Source: Maribacter hydrothermalis (GTDB lineage: Bacteria; Bacteroidota; Bacteroidia; Flavobacteriales; Flavobacteriaceae). Taken from it: a stretch of DNA of 64,000 nt. This document shows, one piece after another, positions 27,088-35,092 of the stretch. Where the stretch lies: the NCBI RefSeq assembly GCF_001913155.1, contig NZ_CP018760.1, positions 3,534,001 to 3,598,000 on the forward strand, written 5' to 3'. Each line of letters starts with the position of its first letter. Position 1 is the stretch's first letter. Below the pieces are notes generated by a model, which worked only from the letters and a program-made list of their open reading frames with translations, was not told where the DNA came from and ran no database searches. The translations under genes and the position numbers were made by a program.

Positions 27088-27744
27088 TTATTTTTTATCT
27101 CTCATTTGCTTTAGATGATTGACATAGCCAGAAATTGGACTAGTCCTTTTTGGTTCTTCTAGGTTAAAATTATTCTTAGCAAAAATCTTAGCTATTATTT
27201 GCCAGTTTTCTGTTTTCCATTTCTTTAGTTTAATGTAGGTGTAGAATTTTCTTGCTTCCATTTCTGGCCAATCATTTTTTTTAAAAAATAAAAAAACTTC
27301 ATCTTCATTAAAAATAGCTAAGGCCTTTTTATTTAAGTTTTCTTTTGTTTTTAGTTTATTATAAGGTACCAAATTTTGGCTGGGTTCTGGAACGCACTTG
27401 TCCAAATTTTGGACTTCCTGTGTACCAGTAGTTGTCCCATTTTTGGGACACACTAAAGTTATTTTAATTTTAGAACCTATCAAGGGATGATATGATGGGT
27501 AATACGTAAGATATTCCCAATTATGAAGGTCATGTAAATGATTATGATAGGTTGTTTTAGATTTGATTTTCGCTCGTTCCATTATTATTTCCCGATTGAT
27601 TGTCAGGGTTTCTGCGAAAAATTTACGATTCCATAAATGAAAAAATGCTAGGTATAAAGTGATATGCCCTTGCTTAATACGTTCATCATTATAAAACGTT
27701 TCCAAGACGGTGTTAAAATGTGCGATGTAGTTTACCTTCCCCAT
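27088..27744 (-). CDS. Mobile-element protein with winged-helix-like N-terminus
   Basis: 218 residues. I recognise it only as a type common in Bacteroidetes mobile elements, often called a transcriptional regulator. The first 100 residues (GHITLYLAFFHLWNRKFF, then REIIMERAKIKSKTTYHNHL) look like the winged helix of replication or regulatory proteins, with a helical C-terminal half ending near HLKQMRDKK. It overlaps the upstream BfmA-like gene by one base (ATG in the TAATG junction), so the two are translated together. A role in mobilisation or replication is inferred. Confidence 0.55.
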   Translation of the reverse strand: MGKVNYIAHFNTVLETFYNDERIKQGHITLYLAFFHLWNRKFFAETLTINREIIMERAKIKSKTTYHNHLHDLHNWEYLTYYPSYHPLIGSKIKITLVCPKNGTTTGTQEVQNLDKCVPEPSQNLVPYNKLKTKENLNKKALAIFNEDEVFLFFKKNDWPEMEARKFYTYIKLKKWKTENWQIIAKIFAKNNFNLEEPKRTSPISGYVNHLKQMRDKK

Positions 27745-28175
27745 TAGTCATCAGTGCTTGGGTATTTGCTTTCTTGAAAACCTGCCTTGCTTATGGGAAG
27801 GCCTTTTTCCTTATCTCTATCCGTATATTTTTTTTCTAATATTAGTTTTTTCTTGGATGGTTCAACTTGCTCAAAAAGAGATTGCAGCATTGCAACAGTA
27901 GGTTTGGTTTGGGTCTTTTCAATGTCTTTCATTATGGCAATCATTCCATTCATTCGTTTTTTAATAAGTAATGAAATGCGCTTTTCAAGAGTTTCCATAC
28001 TTGGACCAATTGACTCAGCCGGTGAAATTTTATTTTCATTGAAAAAATCCATCATTAGAAGTAATGTCATTGATTGTGATTTCGACAACATTTTACTAAA
28101 TTTTCTAAATTCAAGAGCTACCGATTTTTTAATCTTTAGTGTTTCAAATTTTTCTTTTTTAAATCTCTTATCCAT
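27744..28175 (-). CDS. BfmA/BtgA family mobilisation protein
   Basis: 143 residues, basic and helical. The N-terminus FETLKIKKSVALEFRKFSK resembles a ribbon-helix-helix region, and the middle has KRISLLIKKRMNGMIAIMKD. Size and layout fit BfmA/BtgA, accessory DNA-binding proteins that assist nicking at oriT in Bacteroides mobilisable elements. No relaxase gene is present nearby. It is upstream of and coupled to the 218-residue gene. Confidence 0.6.
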   Translation of the reverse strand: MDKRFKKEKFETLKIKKSVALEFRKFSKMLSKSQSMTLLLMMDFFNENKISPAESIGPSMETLEKRISLLIKKRMNGMIAIMKDIEKTQTKPTVAMLQSLFEQVEPSKKKLILEKKYTDRDKEKGLPISKAGFQESKYPSTDD

Positions 28176-28203
28176 AGTTTTTAGTAAAATAATTACCTGT
28201 TAA

Positions 28204-29067
28204 TGGTGGTCTTTGAGTGTTTTTAGTAAAAAACAGCGTTTTATATAAAAAACCATAAACTCAGAAATCTCTCCTAGGTCCTATAAACATTAAGTTAATA
28301 GGTGAAATCGTATAACCGAAACATCGCGTAGCGTGTTACCCTCTTGCTATTCCGATTCCTTCATTTCATTTCAGAATTTCACTACTTTTCAACCATAGTT
28401 GAAATGCTATTCGAGATTCTTTTTAAGCCTTTTTTTTTAGTAATAAAGTGAAGTTAATTATTTATAAATAACTGTTAATCAATTAAATAAAATAATTTTA
28501 ATATTCATTATAGATGGTTTTATTTGATGTGATTTGGTATGATTTTTCTATTAAAATCACCTACTTATTATATCTTGAGCGTTTTCCTTTTCTTTTGGTA
28601 TTAAATTCTATGTATTCTTTTAGTCACCCAATTTATTTGTGGTAAAATGATTCAGATTAGAGCTCAATTCAATATCATTCACTTACTTCCCATAGCGCCA
28701 TCGCCGTTACCTTTTCGGTAACTGATGCTAAAATTGTGAGAGAGTAAGAACTTATAAAAGTGAAGCCTGCCCTGAGCGCAGTCGAATGGGTGAGCGAACG
28801 ATTATGCAGTTCGTCTCGGTCAGAATTTTTTTCTTTGTGTAGAAAAAGGTTGTAGTAATCGTTTTACTAGGCGAACGCTGTCGCTTTTTCTGCGACAGGG
28901 TTCAAGATTGTTTAGTGAACCTCTTTTCTCGGAATGTAGCTTTTCGCAAAATGTAGAGGAAAGGGGTGGAGCGGGTTGTGATTATCGACTGCTCTGGTTT
29001 TTGATTAAGATTTCAGGAGAGTAGGTTAATGCTATCAACATATTAATCCATAACAAAAATTCTATTT
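28204..29067. other. 864-base gene-free region inside the island
   Basis: No convincing coding frame. I see hairpins GTTACC/GGTAAC (28706-28722) and CTGTCGC/GCGACAG (28878-28898), and at 28772-28792 a CCCTGAGCGCAGTCGAATGGG stretch, a sequence type often dispersed in flavobacterial genomes. The region lies between mobilisation-type genes and the reverse transcriptase, so an oriT or a non-coding RNA would fit, but neither can be shown. Confidence 0.4.
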
Positions 29068-30603
29068 CTATTTAGATTTAGGCAACAAGCTTTCATGAAA
29101 CTTCATCAAATTATTAAATTGTTTCCAAAATTTTTTACTCTGCTTTTTGATAACATCCTTACCATCATTTAAGGACTTCATACTTTCATTCGCTTTATAA
29201 ATATAACTTAGGTAATTACCCCAATAATATTTTTTCGTACGCTCATAGTTAGTTGGGTCGGTTTTAGACGGGTGGTATATTAATTTTCGGTTCGCACCTC
29301 TATGTGTAAAACGTTTATACAACCTTGATTTAAACAAGCTTTTATCAGGATTCTTGCTATGAATTGCCAATGAGGTAGATTTTTTAAATGATCTTTTCAT
29401 TGATCTATAAAATTTAGAGAAACCAGAATTTTTAATGAGAACTCTTTGACCATCGAATGAAAAACCTAAATACTCTAAACATTTATTATAATTATGGTCT
29501 TTGAAATCTTCATCAATTTCGAACCCCTTAAATACACCATCTATTTTCTCAAATCTGTATAAAGCAGTTTTTGAAGGATGTATTTCTAGTTTTGCCAAAT
29601 TCTTGACTTTATCTCTTATAAATTTCAATATTTCATCTTCATGTTTTTGCTCACATACTATTATTAAATCATCACTATACCTTTGATAATAACCACCTAT
29701 GGCTTCAACCTTATTATAAACTTCTTGGTCAAAATCTAACATATAAACATTAGCTAAAGTTGCGCTAATTGGACTACCTTGTGGAATACCTTTTTTATTT
29801 CGAGCAGAAATAACCAAATTCAAATTATTTTGTAAAAATTCTTTTTTAGTGCAGTAAGCAATTGCATTTTTCTCCTTGAAATAATGATTGGATTTTATAC
29901 CAATTCTTTTAATTTCTTTTACTTTAGAAGAGTTAGGCACACCTTTTTCCACCAGCATTGTTCCTTTATAGCTGTTGAATAATTGATCTCCTTCTACATA
30001 ATGTAATTTAGTTAAGGCCTTAAAAACGTTAAAGTGATGTTCAGGTAATGTTTTTTTATCAAGAACTTTGCACCATTGCTTTTTCAATATTTTATGGTCT
30101 AAATTGTCAAAAAACGCAGTAACATCTGCGACAATAGCGGAGAGTTTTACGTTTTCATTTTTTTTAATAAACTCAAAAGTACTTTTTGCAAAATCTATAT
30201 TACATTTATTTTTATCAGAACCGGTTTCTATTGGTATTTTTCTATACGCAACTATGGAATGATTGAAGTTTTTAACTTTCAGAAGTGCCTCATATTTATC
30301 GCTTAGTAAGTGGTTGTAGTATGAAAACACTATGGAATCCAGATGAGATGCATAATATATATGTCTAACTTTTGGTTTTTTTATTATCCGCATACGTTCA
30401 CCTTTTTTGTTTCTATCTAGGTTAACTGTATCCGCCCGATATTTCCGACTTATTATACACTTGTGAATTAAGGGTAAAAAACTGTGTTCTTTAATACATT
30501 TTTCATCTTCCACATATTCTTTTATCCATTTGTAATCCTTATTGGATAAAGGTTCTCCTATATGTGGATATCGTTTTAATTTATACCAATCTTCAGTTTC
30601 CAT
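29068..30603 (-). CDS. Reverse transcriptase, candidate antiviral (DRT/UG-type)
   Basis: 511 residues with a complete RT palm. Motif A is IVADVTAFFDNLDH (Asp160, Asp166), motif B is KGIPQGSPISATLANVY (from 271), motif C is YSDD (309-312), and LEYLGFSFDG resembles the later palm region. The N-terminus YPHIGEPLS and the stretch YYASHLDSIVFSYY recall unknown-group (UG) RTs of the Drt2 kind. There is no maturase, HNH or integrase domain, which argues against a group II intron, and no msr/msd was found, which argues against a retron. It follows the defence operon on the same strand after about 400 gene-poor bases. An antiviral role is inferred. Confidence 0.75.
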   Translation of the reverse strand: METEDWYKLKRYPHIGEPLSNKDYKWIKEYVEDEKCIKEHSFLPLIHKCIISRKYRADTVNLDRNKKGERMRIIKKPKVRHIYYASHLDSIVFSYYNHLLSDKYEALLKVKNFNHSIVAYRKIPIETGSDKNKCNIDFAKSTFEFIKKNENVKLSAIVADVTAFFDNLDHKILKKQWCKVLDKKTLPEHHFNVFKALTKLHYVEGDQLFNSYKGTMLVEKGVPNSSKVKEIKRIGIKSNHYFKEKNAIAYCTKKEFLQNNLNLVISARNKKGIPQGSPISATLANVYMLDFDQEVYNKVEAIGGYYQRYSDDLIIVCEQKHEDEILKFIRDKVKNLAKLEIHPSKTALYRFEKIDGVFKGFEIDEDFKDHNYNKCLEYLGFSFDGQRVLIKNSGFSKFYRSMKRSFKKSTSLAIHSKNPDKSLFKSRLYKRFTHRGANRKLIYHPSKTDPTNYERTKKYYWGNYLSYIYKANESMKSLNDGKDVIKKQSKKFWKQFNNLMKFHESLLPKSK

Positions 30604-31001
30604 AATTTAAAAATAGGGCCAGATACTATTAGTAGCAGGTTTGAAATGTACATGCCTTTCGAAGCTTTCACTCAAATTGAGCTATTGCGACGCTACTCTT
30701 TTCAGGTATAGAAATTGTTATCTTTGTAGAAACCATCTTAAACATCATTAAAATGCTTGGACAATTAAACAGTAAACACAACTTCAGGACACCAAAGGTA
30801 TTGACACCGTTGGCAACCATCTCCATTTCTGCTATTACAGGCAGATATTTGGAAAATGGTATTATCCTTCCAATCTAACTTATATCTTAGAAAGTTTAAC
30901 GGAGTAAAACGTAACATTCCGACCTTCTGGCCCATTTTATAATTTTTTAATAATTACTTCTCTACTTCTCTACTTCTCTACTTCTCTACTTCTCTACTTC
31001 T
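30604..31001. other. 400-base region between the PLD gene and the reverse transcriptase
   Basis: It lies directly upstream of the reverse transcriptase on its own strand, where RT-based defence systems often encode their template RNA. I see no strong long hairpin by eye. On the + strand, TATCTTTG (30719-30726) resembles a -7 box and precedes a 41-codon frame (30753-30878). An 8-bp tandem repeat fills its far end. Confidence 0.5.
30753..30878 (+). CDS. Possible small ORF (41 aa), low support
   Basis: Starts MLGQLNSKHNFRT and ends GRYLENGIILPI. It has a TAnnTTTG box 27 bases upstream but no known family and no ribosome site of note. It runs opposite to the RT operon, so it may be chance within an RNA-coding region. 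Confidence 0.2.
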   Translation: MLGQLNSKHNFRTPKVLTPLATISISAITGRYLENGIILPI

Positions 31002-31018
31002 CTACTTCTTTACTTTTG
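30955..31018. repeat. 8-bp tandem repeat (TACTTCTC)n at the 3' end of the PLD gene
   Basis: Six perfect TACTTCTC copies run from 30955 to 31002, then two altered copies from 31003 to 31018. The stop codon (31002-31004) falls at the junction, and the last residues of the PLD protein are read from the altered copies. Copy number in such arrays can change by slippage. Confidence 0.85.
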
Positions 31019-31823
31019 TTTTCTTCCACTCCCGCTCCATCTCAAACTCATACACTTCTACACAATTATCACACAATGGCTCATTTATTTCAGTATTTGT
31101 TTCCATACCACATCTATGGCAATACTTCTCTTCGTAATCAGGGTTTTTAAATTTATTCCATTCCAAAAAGCACTTCGAACAAAAAGGCTGATTTGGGTAA
31201 AATGAAATTTCTGTGTTTGAGCACCTAATACAGTAACCATGCTTTGTATTACAGAAATCATGAAAAGATTTAAAAGTATTTATATCTAGCACCTCTCCAT
31301 TAATAAAAACAGTCTTGGCATTAGCTTCAAGAATGAATGGTCGTTTGGGAATTATATTTTTTATTCTTTCAATATCAATATTGCTGTCTTGGCCTAAGAA
31401 AATACCTTTTAAAAGATATTCTAAGCACTCAAAATACATTTCGTCATCTTCTTCTCTATTTATATCTACACCTATCTCATAATTATGGTTAGATGATTTG
31501 GTTAAATTCATGGTTGAGATTACCCCAACTTCTTCGTTGATATAAAATTTTGCATGTAAATTTTTAACTGCAACGAATTCTACATTAGGAAGGGATTTTA
31601 AAAACTCCCTGGAGCCGTTTGAAATACCTGATTTAAAATTCGATTTATCTGATTGTCTGTACACAATTATTTTAACTACTTCGGACTTTAAGGAATTAAA
31701 TGCCTTCATCATGTCCTCATCTAAATCTATATATGGAGAAACTATAAACACAAATTTATTAGCGTTTCTTATTTCAGATTCAATTGCATGTCTTAAATCT
31801 CTATCGGTAATCAGTTCTGCCAT
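31002..31823 (-). CDS. Phospholipase D-like protein with C-terminal zinc ribbons
   Basis: 273 residues. The first 170 form a single PLD-like half: VFIVSPYIDLDEDM, then NLHAKFYINEEVGVISTMN, an HxK-x-(N/S)-type motif with His and Lys. From about 190 two paired-cysteine units occur: CIRCSNTE with CSKCF, and CHRCGMETN with CDNC, typical zinc ribbons for nucleic acid binding. With only one HxK motif it would act as a dimer, as in Nuc-type nucleases. It begins 3 bases after the GIY-YIG stop and closes the four-gene operon. It resembles DrmC of DISARM in domain type, but not in partners. Confidence 0.8.
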   Translation of the reverse strand: MAELITDRDLRHAIESEIRNANKFVFIVSPYIDLDEDMMKAFNSLKSEVVKIIVYRQSDKSNFKSGISNGSREFLKSLPNVEFVAVKNLHAKFYINEEVGVISTMNLTKSSNHNYEIGVDINREEDDEMYFECLEYLLKGIFLGQDSNIDIERIKNIIPKRPFILEANAKTVFINGEVLDINTFKSFHDFCNTKHGYCIRCSNTEISFYPNQPFCSKCFLEWNKFKNPDYEEKYCHRCGMETNTEINEPLCDNCVEVYEFEMEREWKKTKVKK

Positions 31824-31826
31824 ATT

Positions 31827-33035
31827 TTAATATTTCTTCAATTTAACAGATTCAGCATCATAATAATAATCACTAACGCTACCATCTTTTATTTTACTAA
31901 CCATTTCATCAATAATAAAAATAGGTACTAAGAACCATTCATTCGGTTTAACAGGCTTTCCAAAACGGTCTTTAATTTCAATATCTAATTTAGCTGAATA
32001 GAAAAACTTATGAATGATGTTTTCTAATTTCACTCGGTTTATGTTCGCTAATTTATAAGTTGCCACAACTTCTACCTCTGCCATGAGAAAAGTAGGGTCG
32101 TTTTTTGCATTAGAAATACGTTTTTTAACTTTGCCACCGGTAACTCCTATTTTATGGACGACGTCTTTATTTTCTTTAACTATAGGGTTATTAGAGAAGC
32201 TACGCAAAACGTAAATTGTTCCACTTTCTTGGTCATCTTCACTAGTTTCATCTGAAAACAATGGACCTAAAGATGTATCTGTTATAAATCTACTAGTCTC
32301 ATCTTTATACATTGCTCTAATCAATGATCGAAGTAAAATATTACTTTCTGTACCATTAGAGTATATAACACGTAAACGTGCATCATCCTCTCCGTTTGGA
32401 GCTTTAAAGGTTTCCCCAATTTCGGCTATATGTGCTATCTGTCCACCTACAATAAGAAACTGTGCTTGCCTTAAGCTTGTTTTGGTAAATCCTGCATCTT
32501 TTCGAAACCTTATTGTTTCTCTTAAACCCGTATCAATCTCTCTTTTTATTTGTTCAAAAAAAGGTTTAAATTTTTCAAAGTCTTCACATAAAGTTCTATT
32601 AGCAAACTCTTCAACTGCTCTTTTTTCTGCACGAGTCTTAACGTGTTTAAGATTTGTTATTGAGTCTTTTTCTGCCTCAACTCCTAAAAGATTTAATAGC
32701 TCATCATCATCTAAATCATCTGATATTTCAATAGTTTTTTTAAAATTACCAGATAAAACATTTTGATAATCAATGTCTTTTAACAAATCAATAAACTCTT
32801 GTTTCTCTTTAATTTTTTCTAGTCTAACTGCGTATAATCTTTCAAAAATATCATTTTCTTCACCGTGAAGAGGTAGTCGTTTGTGCTCTTCAATAAATTT
32901 TTGAATCTCCTCAAAACCTGCAATAACGCGTTCCTCTAAGGCTGTAAATATGGCTTTCTTTTTAACTTCTACCTCTACTCCTAAAGCCGCTAACAACTCA
33001 TCATCCTCAACCGTGAATTTGTCTTTCTTAGCCAT
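31827..33035 (-). CDS. GIY-YIG nuclease with an N-terminal repeat module
   Basis: 402 residues. The C-terminal GIY-YIG domain (about 271-375) has the strands TIYVLRS and KIGVT, an Arg-rich helix KKRISNA, the catalytic-type Glu in KLENIIHKFF (Glu338) and Asn365 in NEWF; it is closest to T5orf172-type domains. The N-terminal half carries a repeated acidic element, DDELLAALGVEVE (11-23) and DDELLNLLGVEAE (110-122), linked by helices, which could be a docking module. It overlaps the helicase gene by 8 bases. As the likely effector nuclease it may cut unmethylated DNA; this is inferred from its neighbours. Confidence 0.85.
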   Translation of the reverse strand: MAKKDKFTVEDDELLAALGVEVEVKKKAIFTALEERVIAGFEEIQKFIEEHKRLPLHGEENDIFERLYAVRLEKIKEKQEFIDLLKDIDYQNVLSGNFKKTIEISDDLDDDELLNLLGVEAEKDSITNLKHVKTRAEKRAVEEFANRTLCEDFEKFKPFFEQIKREIDTGLRETIRFRKDAGFTKTSLRQAQFLIVGGQIAHIAEIGETFKAPNGEDDARLRVIYSNGTESNILLRSLIRAMYKDETSRFITDTSLGPLFSDETSEDDQESGTIYVLRSFSNNPIVKENKDVVHKIGVTGGKVKKRISNAKNDPTFLMAEVEVVATYKLANINRVKLENIIHKFFYSAKLDIEIKDRFGKPVKPNEWFLVPIFIIDEMVSKIKDGSVSDYYYDAESVKLKKY

Positions 33036-35088
33036 TTTGTTCTTCTGATTTTTTTCTTGCTAAATAAGCGATTGCTTGTGCCATTTTTTGCTCATATGGG
33101 TCAGCAGATTTTATATCCGGTAATCTACCTCTTTCATTTTTAAATTTTAAAGCTCGCCTAGCTAAGATCCTTGCATCTTCTATTGACATATTTGGCTTTT
33201 TAGCTGATATTACTTCTGCCATTGCCTTTAAACTTTTTTCATTCATTGACTTTGAAAGGATTGAGTATGCTTCGCTAAAAGGATTAATACTATCTATCCA
33301 ATCTACATCTAAATGCCTAACATCTAAAGCGAATTTACGTATACCATCGATTAAAGAAGTATTCGTTTTGATATTGTCTTCATTACCAGTATTAATGGCT
33401 TGTTTAGCCATTTGAGTAATATTTAAAGCAGCTACAGCATGTTGTCGTATTGCTTCAATATCTTCATCATCAATCTCTGGATATTTTTCCTTAATAATTT
33501 TACCTAATCTTACTTGAGTTAATTCTTGAGGAACTAATTCTTCATCAAATAAACCACGACCAATTGCTTCTTTATCTTGCGCAAAAGCAGCAATGACCTC
33601 GCTCAAATCTTCTTTGCAAATTCGCTTAGCATCTTCTCCCTCTGGCATAGCTAAGCCTTTAATTTCTACTTGATATTCTCCCTTCTCTTCATTCCATCCT
33701 ACATTTTCTTTATTCGGGTCGTAACCACCTTCACCATAATCATATCCATCTTCTGGATTATTTTGAGGGTTTTTAGGTGTAAAGTTCATTTTAGGAATTA
33801 AAACTTGTTCCATTAACAAACTTGCAGATATTGCCTTTAAAGTATCATTTACTGCATCTGTTACAGAGTCTTCAGTAGCATCCACTTCTGCTATTAAGTT
33901 TGTAAATCTTGCATGAGTTTTATTAGGCGCATCACGTGTGGCACGTCCAATAATTTGTACAATCTCTGTTAAACTAGAACGATACCCAATTGTTAATGCG
34001 TGCTCGCACCATATCCAATCAAAACCTTCTTTAGCCATCCCTAAAGCAATAATAATATCTACATGATCACGATTACTTTTGATTTCGGACATTCTAAGAG
34101 CAGCCTGAACTATAGGACGTTTTGATGGATCATCATCTACTAGGTTTGCCACTTTAATTATTTTGCCTGAATTTGTCTTTATAAGATTAAAACCAGTAGA
34201 TTCTTCAATCCCTTGCCATTCACCTAATTCATTTAATATATTATCTACTTCTTGTTGTTTAAATCGGGTACCACCAATACTTTCTCTTGAATTGACATTA
34301 GGAATATGTATGATTGTTTTTTCCTCTGGATTTAAAACTTTAGTAATGTCATCTGTATATGCTCCACTATAAAAGTAATATCCAATATTCAACGTTTTTA
34401 AATACTCGTAACCACTTAATTGCTCATAATAAGTATAAGTTACGGGCACAAACTTTAACTCATCATCTGGCATTAAAACAGGATTTGCGTCTCCTCTAAA
34501 ATAAGAGCCTGTCATTGCTACAATATGTACTTTATCCCTTTCAATAAAATCTTTAAGCTGAGAACCAAGTACATTATCTTCACTTGCACTTACGTGATGA
34601 AATTCATCTATAGCAATAAGTCTATTATCAAAAACATCTATACCAAAGCGCTCTACTGCAAAACGTAATGTAGCGTGAGTGCAAACTAAAACTTTATCTG
34701 TACTTTCTAAAAAGGCTTTTACTGATTTTACCTTACCACCATCTTCACCTGGTGAATTACATAAATTCCATTTTGGTGTCACTTCCCAATCATAGTAAAA
34801 TCCATAATTAGACAATGATTCATTATTAAAACTAGAACCTATTGATTTTTCCGGAACAGCAATTATAACTTGCTTAATATCTTGATTGTTTAGTTTATCT
34901 AAAGCGATAAACATTAAGGCACGACTTTTACCAGATGCAGGTGGTGATTTAATTAATAAATATTGTTCACCTCGTTTCTCATAAGCAAGCTCTTGCATTG
35001 CACGCATACCTAACTCATTAGACGTAATAGAGCTGCCGTTATTATTATAATTTACTGTTATAGTAGGTATGTTTTTTTCTTTATTCAT
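33028..35088 (-). CDS. Superfamily 2 DEAD/DEAH-type helicase
   Basis: 686 residues. Walker A SPPASGKS (48-55), Walker B DEFH (161-164), motif III TGS near 193, and motif VI QIIGRATR (378-385) mark both RecA-like lobes. The C-terminal third (about 440-686) is helical, without DUF1998 or other known domain, and probably binds partners. It likely translocates on DNA and passes substrate to the nuclease, as type I and III restriction helicases do, though here the nuclease is a separate protein. It starts 4 bases after the methyltransferase stop. Confidence 0.88.
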   Translation of the reverse strand: MNKEKNIPTITVNYNNNGSSITSNELGMRAMQELAYEKRGEQYLLIKSPPASGKSRALMFIALDKLNNQDIKQVIIAVPEKSIGSSFNNESLSNYGFYYDWEVTPKWNLCNSPGEDGGKVKSVKAFLESTDKVLVCTHATLRFAVERFGIDVFDNRLIAIDEFHHVSASEDNVLGSQLKDFIERDKVHIVAMTGSYFRGDANPVLMPDDELKFVPVTYTYYEQLSGYEYLKTLNIGYYFYSGAYTDDITKVLNPEEKTIIHIPNVNSRESIGGTRFKQQEVDNILNELGEWQGIEESTGFNLIKTNSGKIIKVANLVDDDPSKRPIVQAALRMSEIKSNRDHVDIIIALGMAKEGFDWIWCEHALTIGYRSSLTEIVQIIGRATRDAPNKTHARFTNLIAEVDATEDSVTDAVNDTLKAISASLLMEQVLIPKMNFTPKNPQNNPEDGYDYGEGGYDPNKENVGWNEEKGEYQVEIKGLAMPEGEDAKRICKEDLSEVIAAFAQDKEAIGRGLFDEELVPQELTQVRLGKIIKEKYPEIDDEDIEAIRQHAVAALNITQMAKQAINTGNEDNIKTNTSLIDGIRKFALDVRHLDVDWIDSINPFSEAYSILSKSMNEKSLKAMAEVISAKKPNMSIEDARILARRALKFKNERGRLPDIKSADPYEQKMAQAIAYLARKKSEEQNG

Positions 35089-35092
35089 TGTC

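Noticed and set aside
29068-30603. The RT is a group II intron maturase or a retron
   Set aside because: No maturase/X domain, HNH or intron RNA ends; no msr/msd structure with a priming G next to the gene. A retron cannot be fully excluded without RNA data.
30955-31018. A CRISPR array
   Set aside because: The unit is only 8 bases with no spacers; it is a simple microsatellite. No CRISPR array or cas gene was seen in the window.
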